Origin: UBA6055 sp965214085
Lineage (GTDB): Bacteria > Chloroflexota > Anaerolineae > Aggregatilineales > Phototrophicaceae
NCBI GenBank assembly: GCA_965214085.1
Contig: OZ243937.1
Span: 62,001 to 126,000, forward strand
Length of the DNA stretch: 64,000 bases
Reading direction: 5' to 3'
Position 1 is the stretch's first letter. Every line of letters starts with the position of its first letter. Both the position numbers and the translations under genes were made by a program. Under the pieces are notes generated by a model that had not been told where the DNA came from, made no database searches, and saw only the letters and a list, made by a program, of their open reading frames with translations. Shown one piece after another: positions 17,849 through 27,289 of the stretch.

Positions 17849-19600
17849 TTAGTAGCTCAGCCCGAAGCCGTGTTCAAAAAGCGGATCCGCCGAATCGTGC
17901 GGGACATCGGGGTGCTGGGCGCGCACCGCCGCCATGGACGAGGGCAGCTCAAACGGCAGCGTCGCCGTCGGCTTGAAGCGCCCGAAGATGACGTCCAGCA
18001 CAGCCGCGTCGTTGGCGCCGAAATTGGCGACCAGCCCGGCGCAGGCTGCTGCGAGCTCCGGCATCACCGCCGGACGATCCAGATAAATGTCGACGATGGT
18101 GGGCACTTGCTGCATGATGGCCAGCAGGCGGCTCTTCTCCGGCTCTTTGAAGTCCAGGTCGCCGGCATGGAAGAAGGACTCGAGGAATAGGCTGTTGCGC
18201 GGTTCAAAGGGCGTCTTCAAGCGCAGGATAGCGATGTCGGCCGCGCCGGGCTCGTCGACCGCTTCGCCATATTGCGCCGCTGCATCTGCATTCACATTTT
18301 CGAGGTAGAGTTTCGGTCGTCCGCGCAGAGGCAGGATGCCCGCGTTCTTCAGCAAAACGATGGACCTGCGCTGCGCCAATTCGCCCGCGGCGCGGAAGGC
18401 GGCGTTGCCGACAATATGCGCGGCGGCGTCTTCGTCCACGCAGGAATTATCGAACAAGCCCAGCCGGAACTTGTCGCGCAGCAAGCGGCGCACGCTTTGA
18501 TCCAGGCGCGCCTCGCTGACCTGGCCCGCGCGCGCCAACTCGACCAGCGCCTCCGGGCAGGCTTCCCCGCCAAATTGGTCGATGCCCGCATCCAACGACT
18601 TGACGATGCGCTCGGGCAGGCTGAGATGCTCGACGCCCCAGGCGCGCGCCGGGAAGTTCTCGCCCCTGATATTGGCGTCGGTCAAGGGACCCCAGTCGGT
18701 GCAGACCACGCCGTCAAAGCCGTACTTTTCGCGCAGCAGCCCGCTGATGACGCCCTTGTTAAAAGCGAAGCCGACTTCTTCGTGCTCCGTGCCCATGGGT
18801 ATGCCGTAGTAGGGCATGATGCTGGCGGTTCCGGCTGCAAAAGCCGCTTCAAATGGCGGCAGATGATAATCGAAATGGCCGCCGGGGTAGACCTGCTCGC
18901 GGCCGTAAGCGAAGTGCGGATCTTCGCCGTCCAATTGCGGTCCGCCGCCGGGAAAATGTTTGGTCATGCAGGCCACGCTGTCCGCGCCCAGTTGCGCGCC
19001 CTGGAAGCCGCGGATGTAGGCTGCGACCAACTTGGCCGCCAACTGATTGTCCTCGCCGAATGTGCCATTGACCCGCGCCCAACGCGGTTCGGTCGCCAGG
19101 TCCGCCACTGGATGCAAAGCCGAGCGCAAGCCGACAGCCAGGTACTCCTGGCGGGCGATATCAGCGAATGCTTCCACCAGCTTGTCATCGCCGATGGCCG
19201 CCAGCCCGGGCGCTTCGGGCCACTGTGAGAAAGCCGCGGTCGCCATGTGCACGCCGGGGTTATCGGAAAAGCTGTGGCGCGGGTCCGTGCTTAGCGTCGC
19301 CGGAATGCCCAGCCGCTTGGAGGCCGTCAGCGCTTGCAGCTTGTTGGTCCAGGCGGCGGTTTCCCTGGCGCCGGCCGAGCCAACCAGATTGAAGTGAGTC
19401 ATGTGCTTGTCGGTCATCTCGCGAATGGTATCCAAGCCGAATGCGCCCATATCCGCGTTGAACTCGCCATCGGGCGGGATCATCACCATCGTATGAAACA
19501 TCTGGCCCGCTTTTTCTTCCAAGGTCATACGCGCCAGCAGGTCTTCCACGCGCTCTTCCAGCGGAAGGCTCGGGTCTTGGTAGGGGTGTTGCCCGGTCAT
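17849..19600 (-). CDS. Glycoside hydrolase family 3 protein
   Basis: A 583-residue retaining beta-glycosidase of family GH3 (beta-glucosidase/xylosidase type). The N-terminal barrel shows MTLEEKAGQMFHTMV, STDPRHSFSDNPG, MTKHFPGGG near residue 215, and the nucleophile Asp in DGVVCTDWGPLTD near residue 300. The second alpha/beta sandwich domain follows (AQRRSIVLLKNAGILPL near 410). The C-terminal fibronectin-like domain of larger GH3 enzymes is absent and the chain ends FEHGFGLSY. No signal peptide is visible, suggesting cytoplasmic hydrolysis of imported oligosaccharides. It starts 19 bases after the M32 carboxypeptidase stop, so the two are probably co-transcribed. Linkage specificity is not predictable. 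Confidence 0.9.
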   Translation of the reverse strand: MTGQHPYQDPSLPLEERVEDLLARMTLEEKAGQMFHTMVMIPPDGEFNADMGAFGLDTIREMTDKHMTHFNLVGSAGARETAAWTNKLQALTASKRLGIPATLSTDPRHSFSDNPGVHMATAAFSQWPEAPGLAAIGDDKLVEAFADIARQEYLAVGLRSALHPVADLATEPRWARVNGTFGEDNQLAAKLVAAYIRGFQGAQLGADSVACMTKHFPGGGPQLDGEDPHFAYGREQVYPGGHFDYHLPPFEAAFAAGTASIMPYYGIPMGTEHEEVGFAFNKGVISGLLREKYGFDGVVCTDWGPLTDANIRGENFPARAWGVEHLSLPERIVKSLDAGIDQFGGEACPEALVELARAGQVSEARLDQSVRRLLRDKFRLGLFDNSCVDEDAAAHIVGNAAFRAAGELAQRRSIVLLKNAGILPLRGRPKLYLENVNADAAAQYGEAVDEPGAADIAILRLKTPFEPRNSLFLESFFHAGDLDFKEPEKSRLLAIMQQVPTIVDIYLDRPAVMPELAAACAGLVANFGANDAAVLDVIFGRFKPTATLPFELPSSMAAVRAQHPDVPHDSADPLFEHGFGLSY

Positions 19601-19619
19601 GAGTGCTGTCCTTGTATGC

Positions 19620-21152
19620 TTAATTCAGTCCGTAGAGATCGCTGTATTTCCGCTCCAGATAATCCAGCAGCGGCGCCACGCTCAAGCCGTCGCCGGAGAT
19701 TTGGCGCAGCAGTTCGTCCGTGCTGTAGGCGCGGCCATGTTGATAAATCGAATCGGTCAGCCAGCCGAGCAGGCCCGCATAATCGCCTTGCGCCAGTTGG
19801 CTTTCCAGGGCGGGCATGTGCTGATGAGCGGCGGCCAGGACCTGCGCCGACATGATATTGCCGATGGTATAGCAGGGGAAGTTGGCAAAGGTACCGGCCG
19901 ACCAATGCACATCTTGCAGTACGCCGCGCCGATCATCGGGCGGGGTCAAGCCCAGGTACTCCTGCATCTTGGCCTTCCAAAGTTCCGGCAGCTCGGCCGC
20001 CGTGACCGCGCCTTCCAGCAGAGCCATTTCGATCTCGGTCCGCAGCATGATATGCAGGTTGTAGGTGACTTCATCGGCTTCCACGCGGATTAAGCTGGGC
20101 TGCACGCGATTGACCGCGCGATAAAATAGCTCGGCATCGGCCTCCGCCAGCTGATCGGGAAAATGCGCTTGCAGGCGCCCGAAATGCAGTTGCCAGAAGG
20201 CGCGGCTGCGGCCGATTTGGTTCTCCCACAAGCGCGAGGAAAATTCATGCGCCCCGTAACTTGCGCCGCCCACCGCATACTGGCCGATGAAGTCGGTTGT
20301 CAGCGCGCTGCGGGTTAGCTCGGGCGCGATATTCTGCTCGTAAAGTCCATGCCCCGCTTCATGCAGTGCCGCGAAAATCGACATCGGCAGGTAGTTGGCG
20401 TCGTAGCGCGTAGTGATGCGCACATCGTTGCGCGTGAAAGAAATCTCGAAGGGATGCGGCGCGCTATCCAGCCGCCCGCGTTCAAAGTCGAAGCCGATCA
20501 GTTCCGCCATTTCCTGGCAGAGCGCTTTCTGCCCGGCGACATCGTATTCCGCCGCCCACAAGTCGACCGGCAAGGGCGCGTCCTTGGCGACGATGCGCCC
20601 CAGCAAGGGCAGCAGTCCAGCCTTGAGTTGGCCGAAAATGTCTTTCAGCCGCGCGGCAGTCATGCCCGGCTCGAATTGCTGGATCAGCGCGTCAAAGGGA
20701 TGGTCTTCGTAGCCGATGGCTTCAGCCAGTTCGATGTTGATGTCCAGCATCCGCTGCAAATAGGGCTGGAAGCTGGCGAAGTCGTCCGCGTCTTTGGCGC
20801 TCGCCCATACCGCCTCCGATTCCGGACCCAGCGCCGCCAGCCGGCCCAAGAGCTCAGCCGGGATGCGCTTCTGGAGTTCGTAGGCGTCGCGGGTCTGCTG
20901 CAGGGCGCGCGTGTCGTAAGCATCGGCATCCGCCCCGGCTATTTCCGCTTCGGCAGCGTCCAACAGGCGCGCGGTCTTGTCACTGACGAAGTGAGCCTTC
21001 GCCAGTTTCGTTAGGGTCGCCAGTTGAGCGCCGCGCGTCGCCGCGCCGCCCGCGGGCATCTGCGTGCGCATGTCCCATTTGAGCGTGTTCAGGATATTGA
21101 GCAGGTCGTTGTACTCGGCGATATGCGCCGCTAATTTCGTATAAGCGGTCAT
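19620..21152 (-). CDS. M32 family carboxypeptidase (Taq type)
   Basis: Zinc-dependent carboxypeptidase of 510 residues, the usual size of the carboxypeptidase Taq family, which trims amino acids from peptide C-termini in the cytoplasm. The metal site HEAGH is in IFAALHEAGHGLYEQN near residue 268. The family motifs DVRITTRYDANYL before it and GAHEFSSRLWENQIGRS after it (Glu as third ligand) are present, as is VEADEVTYNLHIMLRTEIE. It is co-oriented with the GH3 gene (19-base gap) and divergent from the small coiled-coil gene. M32 enzymes are frequent in Chloroflexota, Deinococcus-Thermus and Bacillus. Confidence 0.93.
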   Translation of the reverse strand: MTAYTKLAAHIAEYNDLLNILNTLKWDMRTQMPAGGAATRGAQLATLTKLAKAHFVSDKTARLLDAAEAEIAGADADAYDTRALQQTRDAYELQKRIPAELLGRLAALGPESEAVWASAKDADDFASFQPYLQRMLDINIELAEAIGYEDHPFDALIQQFEPGMTAARLKDIFGQLKAGLLPLLGRIVAKDAPLPVDLWAAEYDVAGQKALCQEMAELIGFDFERGRLDSAPHPFEISFTRNDVRITTRYDANYLPMSIFAALHEAGHGLYEQNIAPELTRSALTTDFIGQYAVGGASYGAHEFSSRLWENQIGRSRAFWQLHFGRLQAHFPDQLAEADAELFYRAVNRVQPSLIRVEADEVTYNLHIMLRTEIEMALLEGAVTAAELPELWKAKMQEYLGLTPPDDRRGVLQDVHWSAGTFANFPCYTIGNIMSAQVLAAAHQHMPALESQLAQGDYAGLLGWLTDSIYQHGRAYSTDELLRQISGDGLSVAPLLDYLERKYSDLYGLN

Positions 21153-21288
21153 TAGTCTCCCCTTTGCTGAAGCTAGGCGCTGATGCCGCCTTATCGGTCA
21201 TCGCGTCGCTGCCCGGCGCCAACTTGCCCGCCACAGCCGCCCATGCTAGACTAGGCCTGTACGGTTGCAGTGAGCGAAAGCGACTTCA

Positions 21289-21606
21289 ATGCTGACAGAT
21301 GACATTCGGCTCGAACGGATTGAAGGTGAATACCAGACAACGCGCCGCGCCCAGGACCGCGTCTTTGATAGCATGAACGGCTTGGGCAAGCAGATTGAGC
21401 GCCTGGAAGGTGCGGTGCAAGCCAACAGCGAAGGCATCGCCGCCAATAGCGAAGGTATTGCCGCTAACAGCGACGGCATTGCCGCCAACCGCGAAGAACT
21501 CTTGCTGCTTCGCCAGGCCGTCGCTGAAAACAGTCGCATGCTTGCCGCGCTTATTGAACACCTTGATGTGCCTTACCGCCCCATGGGCTTCAGCCGCGGC
21601 AGCTAG
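21289..21606 (+). CDS. Small coiled-coil protein with heptad repeats
   Basis: A 105-residue soluble protein with no recognised family. Residues about 40-75 consist of near-identical seven-residue units (NSEGIAA, NSEGIAA, NSDGIAA, NREELLL), preceded and followed by longer heptads (IERLEGAVQA; LRQAVAENSRMLAALIEHL), so most of the chain should form a coiled coil. At DNA level the units are 21-bp direct repeats around 21422-21486. It is transcribed away from the M32 gene and toward the SDR, alone on its strand. The heptad register and low-repeat ends argue for a true gene. It may be an adaptor or DNA-associated oligomer; the function is unknown. Confidence 0.6.
   Translation: MLTDDIRLERIEGEYQTTRRAQDRVFDSMNGLGKQIERLEGAVQANSEGIAANSEGIAANSDGIAANREELLLLRQAVAENSRMLAALIEHLDVPYRPMGFSRGS
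21422..21486 (+). repeat. Tandem 21-bp repeats coding for heptads
   Basis: Three units of the form AACAGCGAAGGCATCGCCGCC (with synonymous and conservative changes) follow one another inside the coiled-coil gene. Each encodes one heptad, so the copy number could change without loss of frame. Confidence 0.6.
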
Positions 21607-21615
21607 CCGCAATCG

Positions 21616-22398
21616 CTAAATCGCTCGCGCCGCGCCACCGTCTACGCGCAACGTGGCGCCGGTGATATAGCTGGCCGCCGGCGAGAGCAGAAAGGCGCCG
21701 GCCGCGCCGAAGTCGTCGATGGTGCCATAGCGCCCCAGCGGAATGCCAGCCAGACTGCGCTTCTGCACTTCTTCCATGCTGATGCCCAACTTCGCCGAAG
21801 TATTGGCGTCAAGCTGCGCCACGCGGTCGGTGTCGATGCGCCCCGGCACCAGGTTGTTGAGGCGGATGCCATCGTCCGCCAGTTCGTCGGCCAGCGTCTT
21901 GACCAGACCGGCCACGCCAGCTCGCATCACCGTGGACAGCGCCAGGCGCGGGATGGGCTCCCGCACAGAGCCGGACGTGACCGTCAAGATGGAGCCGCCT
22001 GCGTTCAGGTGCGGCAGGGCGCAGCTAATCATGCGGACGCTGCTCAGAAGCGTCAGTTCAAAGGCCGCTTGCCAATCTTCCTCGCTGAGCTCTTTAACGG
22101 TTTTGGCGGGCGGGCCGCCGGCATTCACCAGCAGGCAGTCGATCTTGCCCCAGGCGGCGACCGTCTTGTCGACCCAAGACTGAATATCGCTCAACTGGCG
22201 TACATCACAGGCGGAAGCCAGGGTATCCGCGCCATAGTCAGCGGCCAGTGATTGCGCGGCTTCGGCGACAGCGTCTGCGCTGCGGCTGCAAAGCGAGACC
22301 TTCGCGCCCTCCGCGGCCAGCGCTTTGGCAACGCCAAATCCCAAACCTTTGCTTGATGCGGCGACCAAAGCGACCTTTCCTTTGAGTCCCAAATCCAT
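21616..22398 (-). CDS. SDR-family oxidoreductase lacking the YxxxK motif
   Basis: A 260-residue Rossmann-fold short-chain dehydrogenase. The cofactor loop is AASSKGLGFGVAKALAAEGA (residues 10-29), and NAGGPP near 88 marks the fourth strand. Where classical SDRs have Y-x-x-x-K this protein reads PRLALSTVMRAGVAGLVKTLA, so the catalytic Tyr and Lys are not in place; a Ser/Arg pair occupies the region. Such NAGGPP-type SDRs are known as a separate subgroup usually named 3-oxoacyl-ACP-reductase-like, with unclear activity. The ATG at 22398 has GGGGAAG about six bases upstream; the frame extending to 22734 is the overlap with the histidine kinase gene. Co-oriented with the two-component genes, 100 bases downstream. 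Confidence 0.8.
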   Translation of the reverse strand: MDLGLKGKVALVAASSKGLGFGVAKALAAEGAKVSLCSRSADAVAEAAQSLAADYGADTLASACDVRQLSDIQSWVDKTVAAWGKIDCLLVNAGGPPAKTVKELSEEDWQAAFELTLLSSVRMISCALPHLNAGGSILTVTSGSVREPIPRLALSTVMRAGVAGLVKTLADELADDGIRLNNLVPGRIDTDRVAQLDANTSAKLGISMEEVQKRSLAGIPLGRYGTIDDFGAAGAFLLSPAASYITGATLRVDGGAARAI

Positions 22399-22498
22399 GA
22401 TTTTCTTCCCCATTCCTTGTGGCTGTGCAAGAACAATGAACGGGATTATATCGCTTGCAGGGGAATTGTTCAGCGGGGAATGCGCCGCCGCGCGCCGA

Positions 22499-23752
22499 TT
22501 ACTGCGGCAGGGTGAAGCTAAAGGTCGTGCCGTCGGCTTCGACGCTGGTGGCCCAGATGCGCCCGTCATGCGCTTCGATGAAGCCGCGGGCGATCGCCAA
22601 ACCCAAGCCCGTTCCGCGCGCCCCATCGTCCCCGCGCATGCGCGAGCCTTCGCCGCGATAAAAGCTCTCGAAGAGGCGCGGCAGGACATCTTGCGGGATG
22701 AATGAGCCGCCGTTGTGGATGTCGATGCGCACATCGTCGCCGCTGCTCCAGGCGCGCAAGGTGACGCTGACGCCGCTCTCAGCGTATTTGATGGCGTTAT
22801 CGACCAGGTTTGTCAGTACGCGTTGGATTTTGTCCGGCGCCATTTGCACCATATCGACATCGTCCGCTACCTTGCCGATCAGCGTAATGCCGTGTTGCTC
22901 CGCTTGCGCCGTCATGCTGCCCAAGGTATCGGAGATCAAATCGCGGATTGAAGCCTGCTGCATGTTCAGCTTGAGATGCCCGACATCAAGCTGCGCCAAC
23001 TCGAACAGGTCGTCGATCAAATGGCTGAGATGCTCGACCTCGGCGCGGCTGTTGTCCAGGTAGCGCTGCACGGTCTCTTCATCTTCCACTACGCCGTCCA
23101 GCATGGCTTCAATCATGACGCGAATCGACGCCAGCGGCGTCCGCAAATCGTGCGACACCCAGGCGGTCAGATCCCGCCGCGTCTGCTCCAGTTGTTGTTT
23201 CTGCTCTTCTACCTCCTGCAGGTTCTGCGCCATGCCATTGAAGGTATCGGCCAACTGGGCGATTTCGTCATTGCCCGAAATCTTGAGGCGAACGGTGAAA
23301 TCGCGCCGAGCCAAATCTTGCGTCGCGTCATGCAGCTTGCTCAGGCGGTCGGTCATGGTCTTGGACGCGAAGAATCCGATGGTCAGCGCCGACAAGCCCG
23401 CGAAAACCAGCAAGACCGAGGTCAGCGTGAGGTAGTGCGCCTGGATGAAGGTGAAGCGCGCGATGACCCAGACATTGAGAAAGATCATCAGCACCAGCAA
23501 GGCGATGACCATCCAGATGGCCCAGCGCAGGCTGCGAAACCACTCCAAGATCCCCAGCCGATAAATGGCGAAAGACAGCAGCGAGCTCATCAAGCCCGTC
23601 AAGGTCATGAAGGCCAGCAACTGCTGCACTTCTCCACCGGGCAAATCAAACATGACCAGTTCGCTGAACAAGGCGCCGGCGATGGGAATCATCATCACAA
23701 TCAGGAATATGATCAGCGGATTTTGTGACAGTCGTTCATTCAGGCGCATCAT
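22499..23752 (-). CDS. Sensor histidine kinase with HAMP domain
   Basis: A 417-residue membrane sensor kinase. It has four predicted helices (about residues 12-32, 40-65, 76-98, 105-128) with only short loops outside the membrane. A HAMP linker follows (DRLSKLHDATQDLARRDFTVRL, near 135-185). The HisKA helix carries the phospho-accepting His in AWVSHDLRTPL near residue 200, and the ATPase domain shows N box NLVDNAIKYA, G1 and GTGLGLAIARGFIEAHDG. The multi-helix sensor with no extracytoplasmic domain suggests sensing within or at the membrane. It starts fifteen bases after the response regulator stop, forming one two-component operon. Confidence 0.93.
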   Translation of the reverse strand: MMRLNERLSQNPLIIFLIVMMIPIAGALFSELVMFDLPGGEVQQLLAFMTLTGLMSSLLSFAIYRLGILEWFRSLRWAIWMVIALLVLMIFLNVWVIARFTFIQAHYLTLTSVLLVFAGLSALTIGFFASKTMTDRLSKLHDATQDLARRDFTVRLKISGNDEIAQLADTFNGMAQNLQEVEEQKQQLEQTRRDLTAWVSHDLRTPLASIRVMIEAMLDGVVEDEETVQRYLDNSRAEVEHLSHLIDDLFELAQLDVGHLKLNMQQASIRDLISDTLGSMTAQAEQHGITLIGKVADDVDMVQMAPDKIQRVLTNLVDNAIKYAESGVSVTLRAWSSGDDVRIDIHNGGSFIPQDVLPRLFESFYRGEGSRMRGDDGARGTGLGLAIARGFIEAHDGRIWATSVEADGTTFSFTLPQ

Positions 23753-23766
23753 CGGGCTTGACCTTC

Positions 23767-24495
<729 letters not shown>

Positions 24496-24731
24496 ATCCC
24501 CTTGCCGATCCGTAACTGTCTGTCACTCCTCATTTTAGCCTACACCGCGGTACTATCGAACTGTAACTCGTCTGGGACTGGGCAATCGCATCAAAATCCA
24601 TAACTGACGAATCTATCATCAAACTAACACATTGTAGGGGCTAGCCTTGGCTCGCCCATGAAATTTGGCGCAAAATCGTGGGCGATTGCCCTGCCCGATT
24701 TGACGTAATTGCTCCGAATCCCTGTATGGTG

Positions 24732-24766
24732 TGGTATACTCCTGTGTAATGAAAAATATTAGGAGG
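24732..24766 (+). promoter_or_regulatory. Extended -10 promoter and strong ribosome site before the poly-G gene
   Basis: TGGTATACT (24732-24740) fits an extended -10 element. AGGAGG (24761-24766) is a perfect Shine-Dalgarno sequence six bases before the ATG at 24773. No good -35 is present, as is common with extended -10 promoters. This shows that translation is meant to begin at 24773, upstream of the G tract. Confidence 0.6.
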
Positions 24767-24772
24767 TTAATG

Positions 24773-25578
24773 ATGAACACGCGAGACTTTGCAAAAGCCC
24801 CTCCGCTGGCGAGCGCTGGCAGATTTGCGGGGGGGGGGGGGGGCATTCCCGGGCATTTGATTTACTAGCAGGCTTCCTCACTCAGTTTTCCCCTGGAACC
24901 AGAAACAATTTCATAGCGATCGCTGCGGCGTTGGTCTTTGTGTTGGCGCTGCCGGCGCAGGCGCAAACCACGGCGACGATCAGCGCTCCCTCAACCATAC
25001 CGGAAGGCGGGCTGGTGGCGCAGCAAGTTGGGGACTGCCCCGAAATGCAAAGGGTGACACCGACAAAACGGGCCGACGAAACGGTCTCGGCTTTCTATAC
25101 GCGCTACATCGCCTGGTATCAGGCGAACAGATACGACCGCGGCTACTGCGAGTTTCGGGACATCCCCGATGATGCCGCGCGCGCAGTGCCGTTTACAGTC
25201 ACCATACGCAATGGGGATGCGGGTGATTACCTGATTGTAATTGAGAGGGCAGGGGCGCAGGTTGATGACCTTAAGATATTGAAACCTGATCTCACAATCT
25301 CTACTGCGAGGATCGCACTTACGCAGGGCGAGACGTATACCAGAGACTTCTTCGTGGTGTCTCGATACCCAAACTATAGTCCGGGCGCTTCAACCACGAA
25401 CGCCATAGTGGTGCTTCCGCCGGGCGCAAGTTCATTTGCTGAAGCCATAGCCAGGCATGAGATTACGATAGTCGACGATGACAACAGCGCCTATATCGGC
25501 CAGCGGCGACATCACCCCTACGGCGAGACTTGGAATAGCCAGGCGCACTGCTACTCGCACGGCTGCGCCTACGACTGA
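24773..25578 (+). pseudogene. Secreted Calx-beta-like protein, start and body out of frame across a 15-G tract
   Basis: From the ATG at 24773 (perfect AGGAGG upstream) the frame reads MNTRDFAKAPPLASAGRFA, a glycine run, and stops at 24866. Immediately after the G tract another frame is open without a stop: HSRAFDLLAGFLTQFSPG, then a signal-peptide-like helix (NNFIAIAAALVFVLALPAQAQ) and about 205 residues to 25578. One extra G (or two fewer) would join the two. The mature part has ATISAPSTIPEGG and ends a domain with HEITIVDDD, the hallmark of Calx-beta-type repeats in surface proteins, plus four or more Cys (GDCPEM, GYCEF, AHCYSHGC). It may be a phase-variable secreted protein in its OFF state, a decayed gene, or a homopolymer sequencing error. 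Confidence 0.55.
24829..24843 (+). repeat. Homopolymer tract of 15 G
   Basis: An uninterrupted run of fifteen G lies 56 bases after the start codon of the secreted-protein gene and decides whether the signal-peptide frame is reached. Such tracts are typical contingency loci that vary by slipped-strand mispairing. They are also the most error-prone sequence type. Confidence 0.8.
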
Positions 25579-25882
25579 TGATAGCCCGCGGCTGAATAAC
25601 CAAGGAGAGCGCGCCAACCCAAAAGCGGGCATTCACAATTGTGTTGACATAGCGGGGCGGCTTGATACTGCGCGTAGACACAGCAGTTCAGTCGCCCCTA
25701 CATTTTCCAGAATGATGTGAAAAACGCCAAGAAAAGATACGAAACTCTGTGTTCTCTGCGCTCTCTGTGGTGAAAAATCTTTTGATGCGATTGCCCTGCT
25801 TGGCTTATTCTGGACGCGGACATGTCAGCGGCTTTGCAGTATGATGATGGGCATTGGATTTTATCGAGGGAGACGCCAACCG
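25579..25882. other. Intergenic region with right end of the repeat-bounded segment
   Basis: Besides the right arm of the inverted-repeat segment (to 25796), the gap holds CGCCCCTACATTTTCCAGA and CTCTGTGTTCTCTGCGCTCT blocks of the dispersed family and the region just upstream of the M20 peptidase. No gene is seen. Confidence 0.5.
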
Positions 25883-27262
25883 ATGTCTGACGCTATCCAA
25901 AACGCAATCGACTACCTGCATGAGACGCAGGACAAAATGATGGAGGATTACAAGGAATTGCTGCGCTTCCCCTCTATCAGCGCTGACCCGGCCTACGCCG
26001 ATGATGTAAAGGCTTGCGCCGATTGGATCGTCGGGCAGCTTAAAACCATGGGCTTCGACAATTGCGAAGCTATCGAAACCGCTGGCCTGCCGGTGGTCTA
26101 CGGCGAATGGCTCAAAGCCGGCGCCGATAAACCCACCATCCTGGTCTATGCGCATTATGATGTGCAGCCGGTGGACCCACTGCCGCTGTGGCGCTCGGAT
26201 CCATTTGAGGGCGTGATTCGCGCTGGCAATATGGTCGCGCGTGGCGCCAGCGACAATAAAGCCGGCGTCTGGGGCAGCCTAAAGACATTTGAAGCGCTGC
26301 TGCGGGCTAACGGCGCGCTGCCGGTCAATATCAAGATCATGTTCGAGGGCGAGGAGGAATCCGGCTCGCCCAGCATTGAAGCCTTCGTCGAAGCCAACAA
26401 AGCGCGCCTGCAAGCGGACCTGCTGCTGAATTGCGACGGCAACCTCAAGCCCGATGAGCCGCAGCTCACCTACGCCGGGCGCGGCATCGTCAGCGCCGAA
26501 GTACGTGTTACCGGGCCAAGCGCCGATATTCACTCCGGCTCATACGGCGGTGTGGTGCAGAATCCGCTGCATGTGGCTGGCAAGATCATCGGTTCCCTGC
26601 ATGATGATGACGGTCGGGTGCAATTGCCCGGCTACTACGACAGCCTTGTTGAAGTCAGCGCGGCCGAGAAAGAACGAATCGCCGCCGGCTTCCAGGAAGA
26701 CGCGCTAAAGGAGGGCGCCGGCGTCGAGCATTTCTGGGGCGAGGGCATCGCGCCGGCATCCGAGCGCGCCACGGTCTATCCCACGCTGGACGTCAACGGC
26801 ATGTGGGGCGGCTATCAAGGCGCGGGCAACAAGACCATCATCCCAGCCGAAGCCGGCCTCAAAATCACCATGCGCCTGGCGCCGGATCAAGACCCGCGCG
26901 TGGTCTCGCAATTGCTCAAGCGGCATGTTGAGAGTTTCGCCAGCGCTACCGTTGACGTGAGCTGCGATATCGGCGAAGAGGCTTGGTATTTCCAGTTGGT
27001 CACAGACGGACCCTGGCTGGAAGCGGTGCAGTCCGCCATTGAAGTGACAGTCGGCCGCCGCGCCCAACTCGTCCGCACGGGCGGCTCCATACCCATCCTC
27101 GGCGTCTTCAATCGGCTGATTGGCCTGCCCATCACGGGCTTCGGCTACGGCGACGGCGACGGCATTCACTCGCCCAACGAGTATCTGAAGATCGACACCT
27201 TCGTCAAATCGCTGGAAGCGGCTGTGCGCTTGTATCACAACTTTGGGGAGATTGCGCTGTAA
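25883..27262 (+). CDS. M20 family dipeptidase/metallopeptidase
   Basis: Zinc-dependent exopeptidase of 459 residues related to carnosinase and PepV-like dipeptidases (M20 family), cytoplasmic. Metal and catalytic residues are visible: VYAHYDVQPVD near residue 90 (His ligand and Asp), the bridging-Asp region in MVARGASDNKAGVWG, the general-base Glu in MFEGEEESGSP near 157, and a further ligand region in LLNCDGN. The dimerisation domain follows (SGSYGGVVQNPLHVA) and the C-terminal His ligand is in GDGDGIHSPNEYL. The ATG at 25883 is chosen because the family begins with a helix like AIQNAIDYLHE and GAGGGAGA lies upstream; the frame from 25841 adds an unlike stretch. Confidence 0.92.
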   Translation: MSDAIQNAIDYLHETQDKMMEDYKELLRFPSISADPAYADDVKACADWIVGQLKTMGFDNCEAIETAGLPVVYGEWLKAGADKPTILVYAHYDVQPVDPLPLWRSDPFEGVIRAGNMVARGASDNKAGVWGSLKTFEALLRANGALPVNIKIMFEGEEESGSPSIEAFVEANKARLQADLLLNCDGNLKPDEPQLTYAGRGIVSAEVRVTGPSADIHSGSYGGVVQNPLHVAGKIIGSLHDDDGRVQLPGYYDSLVEVSAAEKERIAAGFQEDALKEGAGVEHFWGEGIAPASERATVYPTLDVNGMWGGYQGAGNKTIIPAEAGLKITMRLAPDQDPRVVSQLLKRHVESFASATVDVSCDIGEEAWYFQLVTDGPWLEAVQSAIEVTVGRRAQLVRTGGSIPILGVFNRLIGLPITGFGYGDGDGIHSPNEYLKIDTFVKSLEAAVRLYHNFGEIAL

Positions 27263-27289
27263 AAGGCTGTCTGCCGACAAGGTCGCCCG

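Larger units (their letters stand above)
24580..25796. mobile_element. Inverted-repeat-bounded segment with secreted-protein cargo
   Basis: GGGCAATCGCATCAAAA (24580-24596) is the exact reverse complement of 25780-25796. These ends match those of the 202-bp element at 17516-17717. The right 110 bases (CCTACATTTTCCAGAATGATG, CTCTGTGTTCTCTGCGCTCT, ending GATTGCCCTGCTT) align with the right half of that element. The left 100 bases share the GTAGGGGC and CTCGCCCATGAAA blocks. The segment can be read as a member of the same family expanded by about 1 kb carrying the poly-G gene. Alternatively these are two separate short elements: GCGATTGCCC near 24684-24693 could close a left element of about 115 bases. 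No transposase is present. Confidence 0.45.

Noticed and set aside
21422..21486. Short regular repeats as a possible CRISPR array
   Set aside because: Units are contiguous 21-bp coding repeats without spacers and translate to heptads.
24580..24693. Short element closed by GCGATTGCCC near 24684
   Set aside because: Only ten bases of the end match here, whereas the right arm at 25780-25796 matches seventeen; kept as an alternative only.
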